Source of the DNA: Clostridia bacterium
GTDB taxonomy: Bacteria > Bacillota > Clostridia > DUPQ01
Direction: 5' to 3'
NCBI GenBank assembly: GCA_030592085.1
Contig: JAUUZV010000132.1
Span: 1 to 7,097, forward strand
Length of the DNA stretch: 7,097 nt
Part shown: in pieces, positions 1 through 6,871 of the stretch
Layout: the number at the start of each line of letters is the position of its first letter
How positions within the stretch are numbered: position 1 is the first letter of the stretch
Program-made: the position numbers and the translations under genes
The notes under the pieces: model-generated
The model's database searches: none
Told to the model about the DNA's origin: nothing
Seen by the model: only the letters and a program-made list of their open reading frames with translations

Positions 1-241
1 AAACATTACTTTCAATATTATTAAGTAATGTCCTTCCACTTAGAAAATCTTTTTGACTAATAAGAAAATAATCTCTTAATAAAAATGACCAAGATTTCAT
101 CCCTGGATAACAAAGATAGGCATCAGTTTGTGGTATATTCATAAAATCATAGCGATTATAAGCTAAAGAATCACCTGTAATTACAACTGATTTCTTATTT
201 GATAGTATGTATGAATAGTCTTTCTTATTGACAATACTCAT
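1..241 (-). CDS. SGNH/GDSL-type hydrolase, N-terminal part (runs off left edge)
   Basis: This is the first 80 codons of an open frame that continues past the left edge. Reading from the ATG at 241, residues 19-26 are VVITGDSL, the block I motif of SGNH/GDSL esterases and lipases, with Ser25 as the expected nucleophile. The following NRYDF and, near residues 46-56, PGMKSWSFLLR resemble what I recall from Bacillota members of this family. The later catalytic blocks (GxND and the C-terminal DxxH) would lie outside the window. No signal peptide is visible, so the enzyme is probably cytoplasmic. The start overlaps the end of the aminotransferase gene by 17 bases in another frame. An in-frame TAG lies two codons upstream of this ATG, which makes it the first possible ATG start, and only a weak purine-rich stretch (GAAAG) precedes it, so translation is probably coupled to the aminotransferase. 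Likely role (inference): deacylation of a sugar or similar small ester made or used by the neighbouring enzymes. Confidence 0.8.
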   Translation of the reverse strand, partial: MSIVNKKDYSYILSNKKSVVITGDSLAYNRYDFMNIPQTDAYLCYPGMKSWSFLLRDYFLISQKDFLSGRTLLNNIESNV

Positions 242-1472
242 CTTCTACTTTCTTAAAAGCTCCAATAATCTGATTTATTTCTTTTTCTGTCCAACTTTCA
301 TATATATGTAGGTTAAAGCAGCTTTTACATGTATCAGCAACATTCTTACATACTAGGTTAGAAGGATCATCTTTTCCATATTGAGGGGCTGTCCAAGGAA
401 AACCCTTAGTTCCATAAGCTTTTTTATTAATATACCAGTCCATTAAATGAGGTTGTGCAAATGAATAGTCAACTAATAATTGAACACCTTCTGCAATAAC
501 TGCTTGCAAAAACTCATTCTTTGAAACTGATAATTTACTGTCATCTACTACTAATCTTAGAAACCAGTATGATGGATTAGCACCATCAATAAGTGTTGGA
601 ATACTTATTGTTTGTAATTTTTCTAATTGACTGGCTAAGTATTTTACTAATTCTCTTCTCTTTTTTACAAGACCTGGCAATTTTTTTAATTGTTCTATTC
701 CAATGGTTGCGCTTAATTCATCCATATTAAAGTTAAGTGAAGCTACAACATTTGTACTTCCATCTTTTAGACCAAATGGTTTCCCTCTATCTGCATATTG
801 TCTTACTTTAAAATAAGTGTCTTCATTTGCTGTATAAACTACACCGCCTTGACCACCTGTATTAAAGTGTTTTCCAAACATTGTAGAAAAACTAGCTACA
901 TGACCAAAAGTTCCTACTAACTGACCATTTAACTCACATAAGTGAGCTTGAGCACAATCTTCTACAACTAATAAATCATATTTTTTAGCAATTGCCATTA
1001 TTGCTGGCATATCACATGGTTCTCCAGTTATATGCGCTACAATTATAGCTTTGGTTTTATCTGTGATTTTTTCTTCAATATTTAAAGGGTCCATATTATA
1101 TGTGCCTTTAGCACTATCGATAACAACTGGAATACAGTTATTTAAAACTATGGGCATTATTCCACCAGGATCTGTAATCGCACTAACAATTACTTCTGAA
1201 AATGGTTCTAGTTCTAAAGCTCTAAGTGCAACATATACAGCATTAGTTCCTGAGTTAACCCCATCTGCATATCCACCGCCCATTAATTTAACAAAATCAT
1301 TACAAAATTGTTCTTCTTTTTCACCATTATATCCAAATGCTTGTCCAGAATTTATTGCCTCATCAAATAGTTTATTAACAGCATTTTTTTCTTCTATACC
1401 AATATTATATCTATTTTTAAGACCCTTTTCTATAAATGGTTTCCCACCATTAATGGCTAATGTATTTTTCAT
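225..1472 (-). CDS. DegT/DnrJ/EryC1/StrS-family PLP-dependent aminotransferase
   Basis: The 415-residue protein has the usual full length of fold-type I sugar aminotransferases. It opens with LAINGGKP, a start typical of the StsC/AHBA-synthase-like branch. SGTNA at 74-78 fits the PLP phosphate loop, EDCAQAH at 171-177 carries the Asp (172) expected to contact the pyridine nitrogen, and Lys201 in FSTMFGKH is the expected Schiff-base lysine, followed by NTGGQGG. NFNMDELSATIGIEQL (247-262) matches the conserved substrate and dimer region. All catalytic residues are present, so it should be active rather than a regulatory homologue. The family moves an amino group, usually from Glu or Gln, to a keto group on a sugar or cyclitol; the substrate here is unknown. 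The start is supported by GGAGG six bases before ATG. The gene follows a likely terminator and overlaps the SGNH hydrolase downstream, so these two probably form their own transcription unit. Confidence 0.92.
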   Translation of the reverse strand: MKNTLAINGGKPFIEKGLKNRYNIGIEEKNAVNKLFDEAINSGQAFGYNGEKEEQFCNDFVKLMGGGYADGVNSGTNAVYVALRALELEPFSEVIVSAITDPGGIMPIVLNNCIPVVIDSAKGTYNMDPLNIEEKITDKTKAIIVAHITGEPCDMPAIMAIAKKYDLLVVEDCAQAHLCELNGQLVGTFGHVASFSTMFGKHFNTGGQGGVVYTANEDTYFKVRQYADRGKPFGLKDGSTNVVASLNFNMDELSATIGIEQLKKLPGLVKKRRELVKYLASQLEKLQTISIPTLIDGANPSYWFLRLVVDDSKLSVSKNEFLQAVIAEGVQLLVDYSFAQPHLMDWYINKKAYGTKGFPWTAPQYGKDDPSNLVCKNVADTCKSCFNLHIYESWTEKEINQIIGAFKKVEDEYCQ

Positions 1473-1478
1473 AATGTT

Positions 1479-1483
1479 CCTCC
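1479..1483 (-). promoter_or_regulatory. Strong Shine-Dalgarno site of the aminotransferase gene
   Basis: GGAGG, inside TTGGAGGAAC, lies six bases before the ATG at 1472. It fixes that start and indicates independent translation initiation after the gap from the oxidoreductase gene. Confidence 0.85.
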
Positions 1484-1500
1484 AATAAGTTATTAGTAAT

Positions 1501-1529
1501 ATTATATAAATTTTTTAATAAAAAGAAAA
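1501..1529 (-). promoter_or_regulatory. Possible sigma-A promoter for aminotransferase and hydrolase genes
   Basis: A perfect TATAAT (1501-1506) sits about 30 bases before the aminotransferase ATG. With 17-base spacing the -35 place holds TTTTCT (1524-1529), a weak match to TTGACA. A start near 1494 would give a leader of about 20 bases that includes the GGAGG site. The region is nearly all A and T, so a TATAAT by chance is not rare. The main support is its position between a terminator-like hairpin and a strong ribosome site. Confidence 0.4.
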
Positions 1530-1550
1530 TGGCAATTTGCCATTTATCTT
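1517..1550 (-). terminator. Intrinsic terminator after the oxidoreductase gene
   Basis: On the minus strand AAATGGCA and TGCCATTT form a perfect 8-bp stem around a 3-base loop (1527-1545). With one bulged T at 1546, AAGA (1547-1550) pairs with TCTT (1523-1526), making about 12 bp. The run TTTTCTTTTTATT overlaps and follows the 3' arm, as expected of a Rho-independent terminator. It starts about nine bases after the TGA of the oxidoreductase. Only four stem pairs are G-C, so some read-through into the aminotransferase gene is possible. Confidence 0.72.
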
Positions 1551-1558
1551 AACATATA

Positions 1559-2767
1559 TCACAATTCTTTAATTTGAATATTCTTTTTGCTCTTAATACT
1601 TTTATTTGCAGCAATTCCAATCATAGCAGAGTCAATGCCAGCTTGAAGTGATGCCATATGACCAAGTGGATCTTTAACATCTTTTTCAAAAAGCATTTTT
1701 AATAATAATTGATCTCCTCCACCATGTTCTCCAGTTGATTTATTTATAATCTTTTCAATGTGATTTCCTTTTATATCATAAACATGAATTATGTATGTTT
1801 TATCGTCTTTATGCTCACCTGTATGATATTCAGCAATTTCTATTCGTCCTTTTGTTCCTAAAATTGATGCTTTAAAACCTTCATAAGGATTATATGCTGT
1901 TAATGAGTATGTTAATGTTGTATTGTTTTCATAAAGTACTCTCACTGACATAGTGTCATATATATCAATAGATTTATCAAAAACACAACCATCTCTATGA
2001 TAACCGTCTTCTACTTCAGCATCAAAATAAAATTGTTTATAATAATCTTGTTCTATATAGTTAACAAAAAACTCACATTCTTTATTATGTGAACAAGTGG
2101 AGCATCGCTCTCCTCTTATATTTCCATTTTCACCATAGAATTCAAGTGAACCATAAGCGGAAACTGATAATGGTCGTTTATCTAACCACCAATTAATCAA
2201 ATCAAAATGATGTGTTGATTTATGTACAAGTAAACCACCTGATTTATTCATGTATCTGTGCCATCTTCTATAATAATCTGCACCATGGCTTCTATCTAAA
2301 AGATATTCAAAATCTACATGATGTATTTCACCAATTATTTTGCTATTTAATAATTGTTTAATTGCAGTAACATATGGTGTAAATCTATAATTAAATGTAA
2401 TTGTAATATCATTTATAGACTTTTGATAAGCTTTTTTAATTGCAGTAGCTTTTTCTTCATCAGTTGCCAATGGTTTTTCTACAATAACATCACAATTATA
2501 TTGTAATACTTTAATTATAAATTCGTGATGATATGCATCTACTGTTGTAACTATTGCACAGTCAGGCTGACATTCATTCATCATTAAGTCAAAATCAGTA
2601 TACATAGGAATAAAAGTACCTAATTGTTTATTAATATATTTCATTCTAGTTTTATTAATATCAAACAAACCAACTATTTTTGTATACTCGTTAAAATTAT
2701 TAACCATATTTTTCGCATAGGTATTAAATCCTCTGCCGCTAGCTCCAACTAATACATACTTTTTCAT
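1559..2767 (-). CDS. Gfo/Idh/MocA-family NAD(P)-dependent sugar oxidoreductase with a four-Cys insert
   Basis: This is a 402-residue cytoplasmic protein. The N-terminal Rossmann fold begins with VLVGASGRG (5-13), a glycine-rich dinucleotide loop. EKP at 97-99 is the family motif, with the expected catalytic lysine at 98. GGLLVHKSTHHFDLINWW (177-194) is the conserved substrate-site helix with His187 and Asp189. The C-terminal part carries NPYEGFKASILGTKGRIE (293-310) and HGGGD (348-352). Between them, Cys222-x2-Cys225-x5-Cys231 and Cys261 (in RDGCVF) could bind a structural metal, a trait I recall from a branch of this family with no firmly known substrate. Such enzymes oxidise or reduce a hydroxyl or keto group on sugars, inositols or their derivatives. 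The start overlaps the adaptor stop upstream as ATGA. The nearest purine-rich match (AAGG) is 13 bases away, so translation is probably coupled. A terminator follows. Work with the aminotransferase on the same sugar or cyclitol is plausible but inferred. Confidence 0.9.
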   Translation of the reverse strand: MKKYVLVGASGRGFNTYAKNMVNNFNEYTKIVGLFDINKTRMKYINKQLGTFIPMYTDFDLMMNECQPDCAIVTTVDAYHHEFIIKVLQYNCDVIVEKPLATDEEKATAIKKAYQKSINDITITFNYRFTPYVTAIKQLLNSKIIGEIHHVDFEYLLDRSHGADYYRRWHRYMNKSGGLLVHKSTHHFDLINWWLDKRPLSVSAYGSLEFYGENGNIRGERCSTCSHNKECEFFVNYIEQDYYKQFYFDAEVEDGYHRDGCVFDKSIDIYDTMSVRVLYENNTTLTYSLTAYNPYEGFKASILGTKGRIEIAEYHTGEHKDDKTYIIHVYDIKGNHIEKIINKSTGEHGGGDQLLLKMLFEKDVKDPLGHMASLQAGIDSAMIGIAANKSIKSKKNIQIKEL

Positions 2768-3852
2768 TTAACTATAAAAACCTTATCCCCTTCAGTTAGT
2801 CCACTAATAATCTGAGTATATCCATTTGAACTTAAACCTGTTATTATTTCTTTAATAATTGTTCTATTATTTTCAACAAGATACACATACTTTTTATCAT
2901 CAACATCAGAATAAATAGCTATTGAATCAAGCAATAATATATCATCTAATTGTTTTTCAATATATATTGCTGTCATATTCTGTTGAAAGTATATATCATC
3001 AGGTGCATCTTTGAAAAGAATATCAATATGATTCATTTCAAATTCTTCTCCATACTGAAGAATAAAAGTATTAATATCTCTAAAAACAATGCCATCATAC
3101 ATTTTATTTATTACTTTAATTTTTATATCATCATCAATCATTAGTTCCATAAATATATAATCTAAGCTAGATATTACATTAGGTGCAGCTAAACCAAAAG
3201 CAATTATAGCTTCATCAATCTCTTTTTCTGTGGAAACTCTAAGTACTCCCCTGTCTTTTTGACATAATGAAGCTATACTTCCAATGCTGTAATCACCAAC
3301 TGATTTAAAAATTTCAATTACTTCGCCTTCTTCATGTGAATATATAAAACTATTAGTATACAATTCCTTGTAATCATCAAGTTGATATTGTGCACTAAGC
3401 GCCATTAAATTAAATAACTCTAGTTGATATTGATCAATTAGTTTATCTTCAAATTGTTCTTTAGCATTTTCATAACGTAATAAAGCCTGCTCTGCATATA
3501 TTTCTTGATAAAATACATATTCAGCAAATTTTTCACTATTTGCTTTTGCAATTAATTGACCTTTTTCCACATGATCATTAACTCTAATAAATAACTCGGT
3601 AATTACAGAATTAATTTTACAATCAATTGTAAACGTAGCATCTTCATCAGGTATAAATATTCCATATTTACGGCGCTCTACAACTAAATCACCCACAAAT
3701 GGTGAGATTGTATGAAGTTCATATTCACTGTTAGATAATAATTCAGTTTGATATATTATTTCTTTTTTAGGTAAATAAAGATCACAAGATGATAATAGTA
3801 TTGTTACTATCATTAATAAAACAATCAATTTTAATAATCGTTTTTTACTCAT
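2764..3852 (-). CDS. Lipid-anchored membrane-fusion (HlyD/MacA-like) adaptor of an ABC exporter
   Basis: The 362-residue protein starts with a lipoprotein signal: basic MSKKRLLK, a hydrophobic stretch (9-19) and the lipobox LSSC with the lipidated Cys23, placing it on the outer face of the cytoplasmic membrane. Around 75-105 a lipoyl-like half-motif is visible (VNDHVEKGQLIA), then a helical segment (about 105-165) and the second half-motif (EGEVIEIFKSVGD, 175-187). The end, KYVYLVENN (321-329) to GLTEGDKVFIV (351-361), is the membrane-proximal domain of the family. The helical hairpin is short, as expected for a Gram-positive without an outer-membrane channel. The first base of its ATG is the last base of the permease stop (TAATG), and it ends in an ATGA overlap with the oxidoreductase. 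Its presumed partner is the FtsX permease upstream; the substrate is unknown. Sequence similarity across the middle is weak, so the family call rests on the ends and the context. Confidence 0.85.
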   Translation of the reverse strand: MSKKRLLKLIVLLMIVTILLSSCDLYLPKKEIIYQTELLSNSEYELHTISPFVGDLVVERRKYGIFIPDEDATFTIDCKINSVITELFIRVNDHVEKGQLIAKANSEKFAEYVFYQEIYAEQALLRYENAKEQFEDKLIDQYQLELFNLMALSAQYQLDDYKELYTNSFIYSHEEGEVIEIFKSVGDYSIGSIASLCQKDRGVLRVSTEKEIDEAIIAFGLAAPNVISSLDYIFMELMIDDDIKIKVINKMYDGIVFRDINTFILQYGEEFEMNHIDILFKDAPDDIYFQQNMTAIYIEKQLDDILLLDSIAIYSDVDDKKYVYLVENNRTIIKEIITGLSSNGYTQIISGLTEGDKVFIVK

Positions 3853-6800
3853 TAATCTTCTCCTAATTTTATTGCTTGATCCATACGCAATTTATTAATA
3901 ATACTCTTAATTATAAATACACCTGCTGTTATCATTACTATTAACATACCATAAATACTAATATAATCTATTGGGTCTTTTTCCATAATAAAATCAAGCA
4001 TCATCATATTTTCTTCATTAATGAATGAATATATTGGAATAAAAATATTACTAGCAAGACTACCTATAGGGATTGCTGCAACTATTGCTATGAAAAATAC
4101 CCATGCCTGCTCTCCTAAAATAATAATTATCAATTCTCTTTTTGATATTCCTAATGAACGTAAAATACCAAATTGTAATTCTCGTTTTTTAATTGAAATA
4201 GACCAAAAGATTATAAACCCAATTGCACATATGATTAAACTTATTATGAAGTTTAATGTTAATGTGCTATTCATAGTATAAGTTGATACTTCCTTTTTCA
4301 TACTTTCAATTTCATAATCGGTGAAATGAGAATCAAGTACTCCTAAATTATTATCAATCATATATCTAATTACTTCACTATCTTTTACGTCTTCATTTTT
4401 CTTTACAATAAATTCTAAATCATTTTCACCTGTATATGAGACTAAGAAATTATAATCAATTACACAAAGTCCCATTACATTATCAGAATCTTTTATATAC
4501 TCATCAAGAACTTTGTTATAACTAGAATTACTTGTGTAGCCAGGCCAATAGTCTACAATTTCTAAAACTAATAAATCAATTGGGCGTTCATTATCTTTTA
4601 AATATATACGATAAGTATCTCCAAGTTCTAAGTTTTTTTCTTCAGCAATATTTCTAGATATAATCATTCCATTACGGTAAGTAATCAATAAACTTAAATA
4701 ATAATTCAATGGGTGTTCATTAACGTTTTCCCTATACCAAACTGCTTGTGAGTATTCTTCAGGATTGACTCCTAAAATTTGTAGATCTATATTTTCAGGA
4801 TTCTCTACTAATTTTGTATCTGTTGCTGTACTACTACTATAAAAATACCTAGGAAAATCCTTTTCAACTGGTAAATTAGAAATCCCTTGAGATTGTAATA
4901 ATGGTGTAACAACAGTAAAATTTTCATAATCATTTAAACCTTCAAATAATCGTCGTTGATTTTGTAAAATCCCTAATGTCATAACTTTTTCATACACTTT
5001 TAAATAATAATATTCTCCATTATATGGTGGTCTAATACCTGTATCTTGGAAAATCGAAATAGCTAACATATCTGAAATTCGTTCTTCAGTTGGTCGAACA
5101 ATATAGTCAATTGGTTTAAATATTATATCACTTTGATTATGATGTTTAATTTCGTCAATTAAATTTGCATTTATTGAGCGTGCACTATTTGCATTAAATA
5201 TTCCAATACAAACAGCAAACATTAAAAAGATCATAACAGTTTGTCTAATTTTATCACCACGCTCAGCAAATATTAGCGAACTATATAAAGTAACCTTTTT
5301 GCTTCTTTTACCTACAAAACTAAATAATTTCATCATAAATGGATAAATTCTAGCAAATAACATACAACTTCCTAACATGAAAAATGATGCAGAAATAAAT
5401 ATTGGATAATAAGAAGCTTGTTCTGATGTAAGTGTAATGAGTGTTCTAAAGCTCTGATAATTAATAATTGAATATATTGATATTGCTAATAATATAACAT
5501 CAATATACATTTTTTCCCAAAATGGTTTATGTTTAATTATTAATTCATCGGCTTTAAGTTGAATAATATCATATTTAGAATATCTAATAACTGGGATTAA
5601 CATTGAAATATTAAAAAATCCCATAGCTATAAAAGCATATAAAAATACTTTCCATGTAACTTTAATCACAATATCATCTCTTGATATAAATTCTAAAAAA
5701 CCATTTGATGCACCTAGGAGTTTACAAATAAATATTGCAAGCAAAATACCTAGGAAGTACGATACCACTGAGATAATAAAACTATTATATAAGTAAATTT
5801 TTATAATATGTTTCCTGGTTGCTCCTCTACTTTTCATAGTAGCAATTTCATTTTTTTCATTATTAATTAATAGATTAGTTATCATAGAAATATATAAAGC
5901 AATCATGAATATTATTGGAATAATAAGCATAACAACTATTAATGATGTATTTTTAACATTATCTTCAAATTTTGCAATTAAATGATTAAAATTATTTTGG
6001 TGACTTAGATACCCATAATTTTCAGTTATCCATTGTTCATTTTCAGCCAATCCTTTTGCAGTTTTAGGTACATCATATAATTGAAAAGTATAAAAATCAT
6101 AAATATAAAACCAAGAAACTACTCCTATTTTAAAATTCTCACTACTTTCAAAATATGATTTTAATATATTAATGTCAGCGTATACTTGCTGGTTATTTAA
6201 GTTTAAATAACCACTGGTAGTATCATTATCAAAAACAATACCTACTATCTTAAATGTTCCTCCCTTGGATATTTCATCATCTAGTAAGTAGGTATCATAG
6301 ATTCCATTTAAAATAAAATCATTTTGTCTCATAAATGCATCTGTAGCAACCACCTCTAAATATTCATCATTTGCTTGATACATTCGACCTTGTGAAATTT
6401 CTACCATGTCAGTAAAATTTTCAATTGCTGATATATAAACATCAGCAAAACCTGAAGGTATTTGAAATACATCTTTGCTGATTATTGTGATTTCGTTAGT
6501 GTTTTCTGTGTTTTTAGCTTTATATTTAACAGATGAAATTTCATTATAATTAGTAATTATTTCTGCATGGATTTTCTTACTTAATGAATTTTTAATCTGC
6601 TCATCATAAAGTTGATAAATAGATAGTTGTTCTTCATTTACATATTCAAAATTGGCTTCAAATTGATAAGTCATACCGATTTCATCACCATAAGTGATCA
6701 TATCTTCAAATTCATTTGAAATACTATTATTTATTACTGAATATGAGTACATAGGAATAGCGCCTGCAACAGCAATTGCTAAAGTACAACAGATTAATAA

Positions 6801-6854
6801 ACTGACACTAATCCATCGATTATATAAAATTTTCCTTATTACAATTTTTAGCAT
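3852..6854 (-). CDS. FtsX/MacB-type ABC transporter permease with two FtsX domains
   Basis: The 1000-residue integral membrane protein has about ten predicted membrane segments: near 15-37, 304-328, 355-380, 400-424, 449-467, 483-503, 537-556, 866-887, 907-938 and 964-984. Two large extracytoplasmic regions (about 40-300 and 560-860) separate them. Two FtsX domains are marked by their cytoplasmic signatures: EIATMKSRGATRKHI (336-350) and RELQFGILRSLGISKREL (891-908). This duplicated ten-segment layout is known from large FtsX-type permeases of Bacillota; they work with a separate ATPase and move substrates or force across the membrane without a classical channel. No ATPase gene is in the window, so it is presumably beyond the right edge. 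No Shine-Dalgarno site precedes the ATG, an in-frame TGA lies directly before it, and the stop of an adaptor gene lies 17 bases upstream, which suggests coupled translation. Its own stop overlaps the next adaptor start by one base. Confidence 0.92.
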   Translation of the reverse strand: MLKIVIRKILYNRWISVSLLICCTLAIAVAGAIPMYSYSVINNSISNEFEDMITYGDEIGMTYQFEANFEYVNEEQLSIYQLYDEQIKNSLSKKIHAEIITNYNEISSVKYKAKNTENTNEITIISKDVFQIPSGFADVYISAIENFTDMVEISQGRMYQANDEYLEVVATDAFMRQNDFILNGIYDTYLLDDEISKGGTFKIVGIVFDNDTTSGYLNLNNQQVYADINILKSYFESSENFKIGVVSWFYIYDFYTFQLYDVPKTAKGLAENEQWITENYGYLSHQNNFNHLIAKFEDNVKNTSLIVVMLIIPIIFMIALYISMITNLLINNEKNEIATMKSRGATRKHIIKIYLYNSFIISVVSYFLGILLAIFICKLLGASNGFLEFISRDDIVIKVTWKVFLYAFIAMGFFNISMLIPVIRYSKYDIIQLKADELIIKHKPFWEKMYIDVILLAISIYSIINYQSFRTLITLTSEQASYYPIFISASFFMLGSCMLFARIYPFMMKLFSFVGKRSKKVTLYSSLIFAERGDKIRQTVMIFLMFAVCIGIFNANSARSINANLIDEIKHHNQSDIIFKPIDYIVRPTEERISDMLAISIFQDTGIRPPYNGEYYYLKVYEKVMTLGILQNQRRLFEGLNDYENFTVVTPLLQSQGISNLPVEKDFPRYFYSSSTATDTKLVENPENIDLQILGVNPEEYSQAVWYRENVNEHPLNYYLSLLITYRNGMIISRNIAEEKNLELGDTYRIYLKDNERPIDLLVLEIVDYWPGYTSNSSYNKVLDEYIKDSDNVMGLCVIDYNFLVSYTGENDLEFIVKKNEDVKDSEVIRYMIDNNLGVLDSHFTDYEIESMKKEVSTYTMNSTLTLNFIISLIICAIGFIIFWSISIKKRELQFGILRSLGISKRELIIIILGEQAWVFFIAIVAAIPIGSLASNIFIPIYSFINEENMMMLDFIMEKDPIDYISIYGMLIVMITAGVFIIKSIINKLRMDQAIKLGED
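3859..3864 (-). promoter_or_regulatory. Shine-Dalgarno site of the lipoprotein adaptor gene
   Basis: AGGAGA, six bases before the ATG at 3852 and inside the last codons of the permease gene, settles the adaptor start. It contrasts with the permease start and the oxidoreductase start, which have no such site at a normal distance. Confidence 0.8.
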
Positions 6855-6871
6855 TCAAATTAATGTAATTA

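Noticed and set aside
1051..1488. A 145-codon open frame on the plus strand across the aminotransferase start
   Set aside because: It lies entirely opposite the N-terminal coding region and its strong ribosome site, and its product has no recognisable domain. It is a shadow of the real gene.
1484..1494. Palindrome AATAAGTTATT near the proposed transcription start, as an operator
   Set aside because: It is short and made almost only of A and T. Such palindromes are expected by chance at this composition.
2950..4281. Short plus-strand open frames opposite the adaptor and permease genes (2950-3144 and 4021-4281)
   Set aside because: They are antisense to strongly supported coding regions, their products have no recognisable domain, and they have no convincing ribosome site.
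6801..6850. TATAAT-like string inside the first permease codons, as an internal promoter
   Set aside because: It lies within coding sequence after the start codon, no good -35 element is seen, and such strings are frequent in this A+T-rich DNA.
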